Positions 6,603-15,290 of a DNA stretch of 27,445 nucleotides are shown here, one piece after another. The stretch spans positions 1-27,445 of the forward strand of contig DHSK01000065.1 of NCBI GenBank assembly GCA_002408445.1, read 5' to 3'. How positions within the stretch are numbered: the stretch's first letter is position 1; each line of letters starts with the position of its first letter. Under the pieces are notes generated by a model. The model saw only the letters and a list, made by a program, of their open reading frames with translations. It made no database searches and had not been told where the DNA came from. The DNA comes from Syntrophomonas sp. UBA5288. GTDB lineage: Bacteria > Bacillota > Syntrophomonadia > Syntrophomonadales > Syntrophomonadaceae. The position numbers and the translations under genes are program-made.

Positions 6603-7760
6603 TTAACGGTGGTATTCCAGCAGCATGGTTTCGGCTTTTTTCAATCCGGCACCCATTTCCACCTTATATCCTAAGCGCACCAGAGTAATTTCCAATGCTG
6701 CCAGTACGGCCAATAAATCAAGTTCCCGAACATATCCCAGATGTCCGATCCTGAATATCACATTATCCAATTTTTGCTGGCCGCCGGCCAGAACGATATT
6801 AAACTCCTCCAACATGAATTTACGTATTTGATTGGCTCCGATATCCTCCGGGGCCATAACCGAAGTCACGGCACAGGATGCCGCTCGCTCGTCCGCCAGC
6901 AGCTTCAGCCCTAATGCCTTAACCCCGGCCCTTACCAGGTCGCGGTATCTTTTATGCCGGTCCAGGGTATTTTCCAGACCCTCTTCCTGCATCAAAGCCA
7001 ATGACTCTCTTAATCCATAAAACAAAGATATGGCGGGAGTATATGGGGTTTGACCTTTTTCCAGATATTTTAGTCCGGCGCTGACATCCCAGTAGAATTT
7101 GGCATTAGTACTTTGCCGGTGAACCTGCAGAGCTTTTTCATTGAAAGCCATAAAGCCCAGTCCCGGCGGCAGCATGAAAGCCTTTTGCGACCCGCTTACC
7201 ACCACGTCCAAATCCCATTCGTCCATCTGTAAATCTATTGCTCCCAGGCCGCTTACCGCATCTACCATAAAGAGGGCCGGATGATGGGAGGCGGCTGCCC
7301 TTATAGCTTTTAAATCGTTGTAAACGCCGGTGGATGTTTCATTATGGGTGATTAATATGGCTTTTATTTCATGGTTTTTATCGTTATCCAGGACCTCTTT
7401 TACCGCCTGCGGGTCAGCGGCCTGGCCCCAGGGAATCGCCAGTTTCTGCACATCGGCCCCGAATTCGGCTGCGATTTTGGCAAAGCGGTCACCGAATACT
7501 CCGATCGAAACGACCAGCACCTTATCCCCGGGTGAAATGAAGTTGACTACCGCTGCCTCCAGCACACCGCTGCCGGAAGAGGAATAAATCAAAACATTTT
7601 GACTGGTTCTATATACTTTTTTCACCCCTGCGGTAACCTCAAGTAATAATTCTTTGAATTCCGGTCCCCGGTGGTTTATCATGGGCATGCTCATTGCCCT
7701 CAACACCTTCTCCGGTACAGGTGTGGGTCCGGGAAGTAATAAATACTGTTCTCCCCTCAT
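6603..7760 (-). CDS. Class V aminotransferase (serine/alanine-glyoxylate type), probable phosphoserine route
   Basis: A 385-residue PLP-dependent aminotransferase of the serine-pyruvate/alanine-glyoxylate family. The PLP lysine is Lys193 in SGSQKAF, with the usual Asp167 (MVDAVSGLG) upstream. The N-terminal LLLPGPTPVP motif is typical. It is the first gene after the serine T-box and is followed by serA and serS. No serC or serB homologue is in the window. I infer that it supplies the transamination step of serine synthesis (phosphohydroxypyruvate to phosphoserine), or interconverts serine with glyoxylate or pyruvate; sequence alone does not decide the substrate. AAGGAGG precedes the ATG by about 11 nt. 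Confidence 0.88.
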   Translation of the reverse strand: MRGEQYLLLPGPTPVPEKVLRAMSMPMINHRGPEFKELLLEVTAGVKKVYRTSQNVLIYSSSGSGVLEAAVVNFISPGDKVLVVSIGVFGDRFAKIAAEFGADVQKLAIPWGQAADPQAVKEVLDNDKNHEIKAILITHNETSTGVYNDLKAIRAAASHHPALFMVDAVSGLGAIDLQMDEWDLDVVVSGSQKAFMLPPGLGFMAFNEKALQVHRQSTNAKFYWDVSAGLKYLEKGQTPYTPAISLFYGLRESLALMQEEGLENTLDRHKRYRDLVRAGVKALGLKLLADERAASCAVTSVMAPEDIGANQIRKFMLEEFNIVLAGGQQKLDNVIFRIGHLGYVRELDLLAVLAALEITLVRLGYKVEMGAGLKKAETMLLEYHR

Positions 7761-7830
7761 GCTAGAAACTACCTCCTTAAATGCTGATAATGAGTACTGT
7801 TATAATTGGTAATTAATCCCCTATAGATAT

Positions 7831-8064
7831 AAAAAAACCCCTCATCCCATCAGGGACGAGAGGCTGTTTCCCGCGTTGCCACCCTTGTTGGTGTGTTTTG
7901 CCACACCCTCTTTACGGTTATAACGGAACCACCGAAACTGCTTTCACAGCTTGCATCCAGGGTGGATTCAATGTCAGTCCCTGCCGGTTCACACCTGCCA
8001 CCGGCTCTCTGAAAAGGCCCAAACACCTACTATTCCCCTTCACGGCATTTCAAAAATAAGATTA
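7831..8064 (-). promoter_or_regulatory. T-box riboswitch, serine specifier (UCC)
   Basis: An mRNA leader that binds uncharged tRNA and allows transcription of the aminotransferase-serA-serS operon when serine is short. On the minus strand it shows the AGTAG element near 8030, the stem I distal motif AGAGAGCCGG with its GTGTGAACCGG partner, and a specifier UCC at 7966-7964 in the TGAATCCACCCTGG context. The antiterminator box AGGGTGGCAACGCGGG is at 7885-7870. A terminator (11-bp stem 7863-7853/7848-7838 plus seven T) ends the leader. The bulge UGGC can pair with GCCA, and all four tRNA-Ser genes here end in G-CCA. The leader lies about 70 nt before the first start codon. The specifier was placed by motif context, not by computed folding. 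Confidence 0.9.
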
Positions 8065-8070
8065 AAGTGA

Positions 8071-8099
8071 ATTATAGTATATAAAATCTCTATTTGCAA
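8071..8099 (-). promoter_or_regulatory. Sigma-A promoter of the serine operon
   Basis: On the minus strand TTGCAA (8099-8094) and a perfect TATAAT (8076-8071) are separated by 17 bp, placing transcription start near 8064, just before the T-box. It begins about 9 bp after the pdxT stop; read-through from the pdxST operon into the T-box is also possible. Confidence 0.85.
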
Positions 8100-8107
8100 G
8101 TAAATGC

Positions 8108-8674
8108 TTACACCATATTGAGGAAATATTCGTGTAAGGAACAATCCGGGGTCAACTCCGGATGAAAGGAGGTAGCTATAAGGTTACCTTCCCGCACCAT
8201 AACTATTTTATCGCGGAAGGTAGCCAGTATTTCGGTTTTCCCCCAGCAGCGGTCCACATAAGGCGCTCTTATAAATATGGCTCGGGTTTTTCCCAGCCCG
8301 CTGACTTCCAAATCGGTTTCAAAGCTGTCGACCTGCCGTCCGAAAGCGTTGCGTTTCACACTTATATCCATCAGCCCCAGGCGATTTTGAGCTGAATTTT
8401 CTATTTCCCGGGCCAGCAGAATCATACCGGCACAGGTCCCCCAGATGGGCATGCCGGCTTCCGCCCGTTTTTTAATTAAAGGCTGCAGGTTGTACTCGAC
8501 CAGCAGCTTGCCCATGGTGGTGCTTTCTCCACCCGGTATGATGAGTCCGTCAATGCTTTCCACATCCTGGGCCGAACGTACTTCGACCGCTTCCGCCCCG
8601 CATTTTTTCAAAACCTGCTCATGTTCAATAAAAGCTCCCTGCAGGGCCAGGACACCTATTTTTTTACCAGCCAC
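8108..8674 (-). CDS. pdxT: Pyridoxal 5'-phosphate synthase, glutaminase subunit
   Basis: A 188-residue class I glutamine amidotransferase that releases ammonia from glutamine and channels it to PdxS. The Cys-His-Glu triad is visible: Cys81 in GTCAGM, and His171 and Glu173 in SFHPELT. The PGGEST motif (48-53) forms the oxyanion region. It starts with GTG inside the end of pdxS (11-bp overlap), so translation is coupled, as usual for this two-subunit synthase. Its cofactor product is needed by the aminotransferase downstream, although that operon has its own promoter. Confidence 0.96.
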   Translation of the reverse strand: MAGKKIGVLALQGAFIEHEQVLKKCGAEAVEVRSAQDVESIDGLIIPGGESTTMGKLLVEYNLQPLIKKRAEAGMPIWGTCAGMILLAREIENSAQNRLGLMDISVKRNAFGRQVDSFETDLEVSGLGKTRAIFIRAPYVDRCWGKTEILATFRDKIVMVREGNLIATSFHPELTPDCSLHEYFLNMV

Positions 8675-9548
8675 GGTCCTGCATCCTTTCTTCCGGTTTT
8701 ATGGTACTGATATCGATTCCGACCATCGCCTCGCCCAGATCTCTGGACACTTCCGCCAGAACCTTGGGATCTTTAAAGTAGGTGGTAGCTGCTACGATAG
8801 CCCGGGCTCTTTTCATGGGATCTTCCGACTTAAATACGCCGGAACCTACGAAAATGCCGTCACAGCCCAGCTGCATCATAAGCGCGGCATCAGCGGGTGT
8901 GGCTATTCCACCGGCGGCAAAATTCACTACCGGCAAACGTTTTTGTTGGGCGGTTTCGCAAATCAGTTCATAAGGTGCCTGCAGGTTTTTGGCGGCGGTC
9001 ATTAATTCGTCGGCCGGCAAATTGCTTACCGTTCTGATTTCATCATTGACCTGGCGGATATGTCTTACCGCTTCAACCACATTGCCGGTTCCCGGCTCAC
9101 CTTTGGTACGGATCATGGCGGCGCCTTCTCCGATCCGGCGCAGCGCTTCCCCCAAATTACGGGCTCCGCAGACAAAGGGCACTTTGAAACCGTGTTTATC
9201 GACATGATACTTGTCGTCGGCCGGTGTCAATACTTCGCTTTCGTCGATATAATCTACCCCTAATGATTCCAAGATCTGTGCTTCCACAAAATGCCCTATT
9301 CTGCATTTGGCCATTACCGGAATGGTAACCGCCTCCATGATTCTCAGGACGATGGTGGGGTCGGCCATACGGGCTATACCGCCCGCCGCTCTTATATCGG
9401 CCGGAACTCTTTCCAATGCCATGACGGCACAAGCTCCTGCTGCTTCAGCTATTTTAGCCTGCTCCGGGGTAGTAACATCCATGATTACCCCGCCTTTGAG
9501 CATTTGGGCCAATCCTGCTTTTACTCCAAATGTTCCTGTATCTGTCAT
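8664..9548 (-). CDS. pdxS: Pyridoxal 5'-phosphate synthase, synthase subunit
   Basis: A 294-residue (beta/alpha)8 enzyme that makes pyridoxal 5'-phosphate from ribose 5-phosphate, glyceraldehyde 3-phosphate and ammonia. The two catalytic lysines fall at the canonical numbers, Lys81 (VMAKCRIGH) and Lys149 (RTKGEPGTG). I chose the ATG at 9548: GGAGG lies about 7 nt upstream and the length equals the family norm. A GTG five codons earlier has no ribosome binding site. The gap to gyrA is 27 bp, so it probably shares the gyrase transcript. In B. subtilis pdxST sits in the same general neighbourhood next to serS. Confidence 0.97.
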   Translation of the reverse strand: MTDTGTFGVKAGLAQMLKGGVIMDVTTPEQAKIAEAAGACAVMALERVPADIRAAGGIARMADPTIVLRIMEAVTIPVMAKCRIGHFVEAQILESLGVDYIDESEVLTPADDKYHVDKHGFKVPFVCGARNLGEALRRIGEGAAMIRTKGEPGTGNVVEAVRHIRQVNDEIRTVSNLPADELMTAAKNLQAPYELICETAQQKRLPVVNFAAGGIATPADAALMMQLGCDGIFVGSGVFKSEDPMKRARAIVAATTYFKDPKVLAEVSRDLGEAMVGIDISTIKPEERMQDRGW

Positions 9549-9575
9549 CTTAGTCGCCTCCACTATGCAATTTTC

Positions 9576-12011
9576 TTATTCATCTTTTTCAATTTTGAAT
9601 CGGGCTGCTGCACTAACTTTATCGCCTTCGCTGGTCTTAATCAATAAAACCCCGCGCGAATACCTCTTCTGCAATGATATGTCGTCAATTTCCAGCCTTA
9701 TGATCAATCCCTCACTGGTCAGGAGGACCAGTTCCTCCTCTTTATGAACGATTTTAAAGCCTACCACCAATCCGTTTTTCTTGCCAACTTCAATTATTTT
9801 TACTCCCTTGCCTCCCCGCCGCTGTTCTTTAAATTCCTTTAATTCGGTTTTCTTACCGTAACCATTTTCGGTTACCAGGAAAGCATAGGCGTCCGGGCGG
9901 CATTTGTCCATCCCTATGACATAATCGGACCTGTCCAGTTTTATACCTCTTACACCTCCGGCCGTCCTTCCCATCGCCCTTACCTCATCTTCTTTAAACA
10001 GAATGGACTGTCCCTCGGCGGTAACGATCATAACTTCGTCCTGTCCATCCACCCTTACTACTCCTACCAGAGCGTCATCATCGGCCAGATTTAAGGCTAT
10101 GATTCCGCTTTTTCTGATATTTTCAAAAGCAGACAGGACTACTTTTTTTATTATGCCTTTACGGGTAATCATTAATAAATGTCTTTTCTCATCAAATACC
10201 CGCGCACCCACTATAGTAGTAACTTTCTCCTCCGGTCTTAACTCCAAGAAATTAACTACAGCCTGGCCTTTAGCCTGGCGGGAAGATTCCGGAATTTGAT
10301 AAGCCTTGGCGGTGAAAACACGGCCCTGGTTGGTAAAGAGCAAAATATTGGACATAACACTGGTGACCACGATGTCGGTGGTAAAATCTTCGGCCCGGGT
10401 GCTGGTCGAGCTGATGCCCTTGCCCCCGCGCTTCTGGGATTTATAGGTATCGAGAGGCTGACGTTTGATATAGCCCCGGTTGGTCAAAGTTATGACCACT
10501 TCATGGTCATCGATAAAATCTTCGATGTTGTAGTCGTTATTTTCGCTGGTAATCTCCGTCCGGCGCTTGTCACCATATTTGGCTTTAACATCATCCAGGT
10601 CTTCTTTGATCATTTCTAAAACTCTTTCCGGACGGGCCAGTATATCCTCCAGGTCAGCGATCCGGGCCAGCAGTTCCCGGTATTCTTCCTCCAGCTTTTC
10701 GCGTTCCAATCCGGTTAACTGGGCCAGGCGCATATCGAGTATGGCATTGGCCTGAATTTCAGAAAGTCCGAAACGTTCTATCAAAGCTTCCCGGGCGGTT
10801 TCGCGGTTGGCGGAATTTCGGATTATATTAACTACCTCATCCAGATTATCCTGGGCAATACGGAGGCCTTCGACAATATGTTTGCGGTTGTTGGCCAGCT
10901 TAAGTTCATGCTCGGTCCGGCGGGTAATTACTTCTTTGCGATGTTCGATATAATAATACATCATCTCTTTTAAAGTAAGTACCCGGGGCTGGCCGTTTAC
11001 CAGACTCAGCATATTTATACCGAAACTGTCTTCCAGCTGAGTATGTTTATACAGGTGATTTATTAAAACATTTACATTGACATCCTTGCGTACTTCAATA
11101 ACGATGCGGATACCGTTGCGGTCTGATTCATCCCGCAAATCGACTATGCCGTCTATTTTCTTGTCCCGGGCCAGTTCCGCTATTTTCTCAACCAGACGGG
11201 ATTTATTGACCTGATAAGGAATTTCGGTAAAGATAATGGCATTTTTGCCGTTTCTTCTTTCTTCGATCTCATAGCGGGCGCGGATTTTTATGCTGCCCCG
11301 GCCGGTGGAATAGGCCTCTCTGATACCTTTGGTGCCCATGATGCCCGCAGTCGGAAAATCCGGGCCGGGTATGCAGGTCATCAGATCATCCACGGTTACC
11401 TCCGGGTTATCGATCAGCATTTTCAGACCATCCACCACTTCACTCAGGTTATGAGGAGGTATGTTGGTAGCCATACCTACCGCTATTCCGGCCGAACCGT
11501 TTATTATGAGGTTAGGGATCCGGGCCGGCAGCACCTGCGGTTCCTGCCGGGTGTCATCGTAATTTCCCCGCCAGTCCACCGTTTCTTTTTCAATATCTCT
11601 AAGAATTTCACCGGCTATTTTAGACATGCGGGATTCGGTATAACGCATGGCAGCGGCTGAATCACCGTCTATGGAACCGAAGTTGCCGTGTCCGTCCACT
11701 AAAGGATAGCGCATGGAAAAATCCTGCGCCAATTTGACCATGGTCTGATAAATGGCCGCATCGCCGTGAGGATGGTATTTACCCATTACTTCACCGACGA
11801 TATTGGCCGATTTTTTATGGGGTTTATCAAAAGTCATGCCCTGGTCATAAAGGGCATATAAAATGCGGCGGTGTACCGGTTTCAAGCCATCCCTGACATC
11901 AGGCAGGGCGCGTGATACGATTACACTCATAGAGTATTCCAGAAATGACTTTTTGACTTCTTTTTCTATGTTGATCGGTAAAACTTTTTCAAATAAATTA
12001 TCCTGTGCCAA
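9576..12011 (-). CDS. gyrA: DNA gyrase subunit A
   Basis: An 811-residue subunit of the ATP-dependent supercoiling enzyme. The N-terminal breakage-reunion domain carries the catalytic tyrosine Tyr124 (AMRYTES). The C-terminal DNA-wrapping domain has the GyrA box QKRGGKG at 526-532, which separates it from ParC; a second QRRGGKG occurs near 743. There is no acidic tail. The quinolone-contact positions are unusual: Ala85 and Gln89 where E. coli has Ser83 and Asp87. The start is TTG with AGGAGG upstream, 14 bp after gyrB. Confidence 0.98.
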   Translation of the reverse strand: MAQDNLFEKVLPINIEKEVKKSFLEYSMSVIVSRALPDVRDGLKPVHRRILYALYDQGMTFDKPHKKSANIVGEVMGKYHPHGDAAIYQTMVKLAQDFSMRYPLVDGHGNFGSIDGDSAAAMRYTESRMSKIAGEILRDIEKETVDWRGNYDDTRQEPQVLPARIPNLIINGSAGIAVGMATNIPPHNLSEVVDGLKMLIDNPEVTVDDLMTCIPGPDFPTAGIMGTKGIREAYSTGRGSIKIRARYEIEERRNGKNAIIFTEIPYQVNKSRLVEKIAELARDKKIDGIVDLRDESDRNGIRIVIEVRKDVNVNVLINHLYKHTQLEDSFGINMLSLVNGQPRVLTLKEMMYYYIEHRKEVITRRTEHELKLANNRKHIVEGLRIAQDNLDEVVNIIRNSANRETAREALIERFGLSEIQANAILDMRLAQLTGLEREKLEEEYRELLARIADLEDILARPERVLEMIKEDLDDVKAKYGDKRRTEITSENNDYNIEDFIDDHEVVITLTNRGYIKRQPLDTYKSQKRGGKGISSTSTRAEDFTTDIVVTSVMSNILLFTNQGRVFTAKAYQIPESSRQAKGQAVVNFLELRPEEKVTTIVGARVFDEKRHLLMITRKGIIKKVVLSAFENIRKSGIIALNLADDDALVGVVRVDGQDEVMIVTAEGQSILFKEDEVRAMGRTAGGVRGIKLDRSDYVIGMDKCRPDAYAFLVTENGYGKKTELKEFKEQRRGGKGVKIIEVGKKNGLVVGFKIVHKEEELVLLTSEGLIIRLEIDDISLQKRYSRGVLLIKTSEGDKVSAAARFKIEKDE

Positions 12012-12025
12012 TTTCTTTTGTCCTC

Positions 12026-13927
12026 CTAAATATCAAGGTTGGTAACATACCTGGCATTGGCATGGATGAATTCTTTACGAGGTTCCACATTATCACCCAT
12101 AAGGTTGGATAATATTTCATCAGCCTCAATTGCATCCTCGATGGTTACCTGTAAAATGGTACGGTGTTCTGCACTCATGGTTGTATACCAGAGTTGTTCC
12201 GGGTCCATCTCACCCAAACCTTTATACCTTTGAATGCTGTACTTTTTATTAATGCCGGCCACATATTCATTGAGCTCATCATCATTGAAAAAATATTTAA
12301 TTTCCTTACCCGCTTTTACGCCGTATAAGGGCGGCTGCGCGATATAAACATAGCCTCTTTCAATTAATTCCTTCATGTAGCGGTAGAAGAAAGTTAATAA
12401 AAGGATACGGATATGCGCTCCGTCCACGTCGGCATCGGTCATGATAAAAAGCTTGTGATAGCGGGCCTTGTTGATATCAAAATCTTCCCCGATACCGGTT
12501 CCGATGGCAGTTATTAAATTTCTGATTTCTTCGCTGGATAAGACCCGGTCCAGCCTGGCTTTTTCTACGTTTAAAATTTTGCCCCGCAAGGGCAGGATGG
12601 CCTGGTAAGTTCTGTCCCGGCCCTGTTTGGCGGAGCCGCCGGCGGAATCTCCCTCAACGATAAATAATTCCGAACCGGCCGGATCGCGATTACTGCAGTC
12701 GGCCAACTTTCCGGGCAGGGAAGTTGACTCCAAGGCACTTTTACGTCTGGTCAGTTCGCGCGCCTTGCGGGCTGCCTCCCGGGCGCGGCGGGCAGACAAG
12801 GCCTTTTCCAGAATTTTTTTGGCGATATTGGGATTTTCATTCAAATAATCGTGCAGGTTTTCATAAACCGCACTGTCCACAATTCCCCGGATAAAAGTAT
12901 TTCCCAGTTTGGTCTTGGTTTGTCCTTCGAACTGGGGCTCTTTTACCAGTACCGCAATAATGGCGGATACTCCTTCTCTGATATCTTCTCCGGACAAATT
13001 AGCGTCATTTTCTTTTAAAATGTTATTCTTTCTGGCATATTCATTGATCACCCGGGTAAGGGCATTTTTAAATCCTACCTCGTGGGTACCGCCTTCCTGG
13101 GTGTGTATATTATTGGCAAATGAATAAATGTTTTCACTGTAACCGGTATTGTACTGCAGAGCTAATTCTACTACCACATCATCTTTTTTGACATCCAGGA
13201 AAAAAACATCGTCAGTCAGTACTTCTTTACTTTTGTTGATATATCTGACAAAGTCTTTAAGCCCGTTGGAGCTGAAATCTTTGGTAACCGGTTCATCTCT
13301 TTGATCGGTAAACCGAATCAACAGTCCTTTGTTAAGAAAGGCCAGTTCTCGTATACGCTGTATGATTATCTCTCTCTGAAAAACAGTTTCCTCGAATATA
13401 TCCGGGTCGGGCCAAAAATGGATACAGGTGCCGGTTTCCCTGGTCTCGTCCAATACCTGTAATCCGGTAACCGGTTTACCTCTTTCATAATCCTGCCGGT
13501 AACTGTGTCCGTCTCTTTTAACCCCTATTTCCATGCGTTTGGACAGGGCATTGACGACGGAAAGCCCCACACCATGCAATCCGCCTGATATGGTATAGCC
13601 GCTGCCGCCGAATTTTCCTCCGGAGTGCAGGGTAGTCATTATAACTTCCAGGGCCGGTATGCCCATTTGCGGATGAATATCGACCGGAATACCGCGGCCG
13701 TAGTCCTGCACCATAACACTATTATCCGGCAGAATGATAACGTCAATTTTATCACAATAGCCCGCTACCGCTTCATCTATGCTGTTATCTACTATTTCAA
13801 AAACCAGGTGATGCAAACCTTTGGGACCTGTAGATCCGATATACATACCCGGTCTTTTTCTAACTGCCTCCATTCCTTCCAGAACCTGAATATCAGAGGC
13901 ATTGTATTCATTATTTTGACTTTTCAA
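12026..13927 (-). CDS. gyrB: DNA gyrase subunit B
   Basis: A 633-residue ATPase subunit of gyrase. The GHKL ATP site shows Glu44 and Asn48 (FEIVDNSIDEA), Asp75 (QDYGRGIP) and the GGLHGVG lid motif (115-121). The TOPRIM part has EGDSAGGSAKQGR and the metal-binding DADVDGAH. The tail QRYKGLGEMDPEQLW is typical of GyrB. The start is TTG three bases after the remB stop, and its Shine-Dalgarno (AAGGAGG) lies within the end of remB, so the two are translationally linked. Confidence 0.98.
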   Translation of the reverse strand: MKSQNNEYNASDIQVLEGMEAVRKRPGMYIGSTGPKGLHHLVFEIVDNSIDEAVAGYCDKIDVIILPDNSVMVQDYGRGIPVDIHPQMGIPALEVIMTTLHSGGKFGGSGYTISGGLHGVGLSVVNALSKRMEIGVKRDGHSYRQDYERGKPVTGLQVLDETRETGTCIHFWPDPDIFEETVFQREIIIQRIRELAFLNKGLLIRFTDQRDEPVTKDFSSNGLKDFVRYINKSKEVLTDDVFFLDVKKDDVVVELALQYNTGYSENIYSFANNIHTQEGGTHEVGFKNALTRVINEYARKNNILKENDANLSGEDIREGVSAIIAVLVKEPQFEGQTKTKLGNTFIRGIVDSAVYENLHDYLNENPNIAKKILEKALSARRAREAARKARELTRRKSALESTSLPGKLADCSNRDPAGSELFIVEGDSAGGSAKQGRDRTYQAILPLRGKILNVEKARLDRVLSSEEIRNLITAIGTGIGEDFDINKARYHKLFIMTDADVDGAHIRILLLTFFYRYMKELIERGYVYIAQPPLYGVKAGKEIKYFFNDDELNEYVAGINKKYSIQRYKGLGEMDPEQLWYTTMSAEHRTILQVTIEDAIEADEILSNLMGDNVEPRKEFIHANARYVTNLDI

Positions 13928-13930
13928 TGA

Positions 13931-14182
13931 TTAGTCCTCCTTAAAATAGTTCAAGCCTCTTTTGTACAAGGTAGTAGAAGAGATCGGCGAAAAATAGGCT
14001 TTATCATCCGTTAGAATCAAGGCTTTTTCTTTGCCTTTATCACTGATATTTACTGCCTTTTGACTGGATTTAACTGAATAAATAATATCCTGGAGATCCT
14101 CAGCCACCGGTGGTTCAATATTCAGAATGGCAATGAGGCTTTTGGATGATATTACTACGTTATTGCCCAGATGTATATACAT
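13931..14182 (-). CDS. remB: RemB/YaaB-like extracellular matrix regulator (DUF370)
   Basis: An 83-residue protein that matches the small RemB/YaaB family found between recF and gyrB in many Bacillota. The start MYIHLGNNVVI and the end FSPISSTTLYKRG are the conserved blocks. In B. subtilis RemB acts with RemA in regulating biofilm matrix genes, and RemA relatives bind DNA; the function in this organism is inferred from family and position. One base separates it from recF, and gyrB follows directly. Confidence 0.85.
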   Translation of the reverse strand: MYIHLGNNVVISSKSLIAILNIEPPVAEDLQDIIYSVKSSQKAVNISDKGKEKALILTDDKAYFSPISSTTLYKRGLNYFKED

Positions 14183-14183
14183 T

Positions 14184-15269
14184 TTAATCCCTCCTCAGAC
14201 ACCCATTTTCGATTATGACGGTGTTGCCAGTTAATGGTTTTATATAGACAGAAGTTAAAAAACTCTGAAAATCTTCTTTTTCCAGTTGTTCCAGCAGCTT
14301 TCTCTGTTTTTCATTATCCAATTCTGATAGTACTTCATCAAGTAAAAAAATTGGATAAAAACCTTTAATTTTTTTAAAAGTATACATTTCGGCCAGTTTC
14401 ATACTGAGCGCTATGGTCCTTTGCTGCCCCTGGGAAGAGAAAAATCTGGCTAATTTATCATTATGATAAATATTTATATCATCAATATGCGGTCCGGATA
14501 AACTGGTCCGGCGTAATTTTTCCTGTTTCCGGTTGTTATTGATACTCTGCTCCAAAGCCTGGTAAAGAATGTCCAGGCTGATTTTAGCGCTGTCGATGGG
14601 AAAAGAAACCGCATATTTGATTTTAATTTCGGCCGACATGGTGTCTATTTCTTTATATATATTATTTACTATTTCTGCCAATAAATTTATAAAATTTATT
14701 CTTTTTATTATGACACTAACTGCGTTTTCAATAAATATCTGATTTATTATACCAAAAGTCCTGGAATTAGTTTGTTCTTGTTTTAATAATAAATTCCTTT
14801 TTTTTAAGGTTTTACTATAATTATCTAGATCATAACGGTAATCCGGCGAAATCTGGCAAAGTACAAAATCAACAAAAGACCGGCGTTTAGCCGGAGTGCC
14901 TTTTACGATATAAAGATCATCAGGAGTAAATAATACCACTTTTAAAGTATCTTCACTCCGATGTGATGCATTTTTATTATTTATAAAAAATTTAGCCTTA
15001 CCGGATTTATAGTCCAGCTGGCTGGTAAATTGGCGCTCCTGCCAGGAATAATCAATTTTAACGGAAAAACTGTTTTTATCATAAGCCAGCAGATTCTGGT
15101 AATTTCCGGCCCGAAAAGAGTAACCGGCGGCGAGGACAAAAATGGATTCCAATAGATTGGTCTTACCTTGTCCGTTTTGACCGGTTATTATATTCAAGCC
15201 CGGACCGGGTTGATAGTCCAGATCGTTTATATTTCTATAATTTTGTAATTTAAGATTCGTGATTCTCAA
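14184..15269 (-). CDS. recF: DNA replication and repair protein RecF
   Basis: A 361-residue SMC-like ATPase of the RecFOR pathway that helps load RecA at gaps. Walker A is GQNGQGKT (30-37), the ABC signature-like region is SSQGQQRTIALSMKLAEM, and Walker B is FLLDEVLSELD. The start is TTG with a weak Shine-Dalgarno; an in-frame stop lies just upstream, so no earlier start exists. The 21-bp gap from dnaN lacks the small S4-domain gene (yaaA) that sits there in B. subtilis. Confidence 0.96.
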   Translation of the reverse strand: MRITNLKLQNYRNINDLDYQPGPGLNIITGQNGQGKTNLLESIFVLAAGYSFRAGNYQNLLAYDKNSFSVKIDYSWQERQFTSQLDYKSGKAKFFINNKNASHRSEDTLKVVLFTPDDLYIVKGTPAKRRSFVDFVLCQISPDYRYDLDNYSKTLKKRNLLLKQEQTNSRTFGIINQIFIENAVSVIIKRINFINLLAEIVNNIYKEIDTMSAEIKIKYAVSFPIDSAKISLDILYQALEQSINNNRKQEKLRRTSLSGPHIDDINIYHNDKLARFFSSQGQQRTIALSMKLAEMYTFKKIKGFYPIFLLDEVLSELDNEKQRKLLEQLEKEDFQSFLTSVYIKPLTGNTVIIENGCLRRD

Positions 15270-15290
15270 ATCTTTATTATCACTCTTCTG

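Noticed and set aside
8400..8416. ATTTCCCGGG, resembling half of the Noc binding palindrome
   Set aside because: Only one half matches, it lies in pdxT coding sequence, and similar CCCGGG strings are frequent in this window.
9549..9563. Upstream GTG start for pdxS giving 299 residues
   Set aside because: No ribosome binding site precedes the GTG, while GGAGG sits correctly for the ATG at 9548, which gives the canonical length and lysine numbering.
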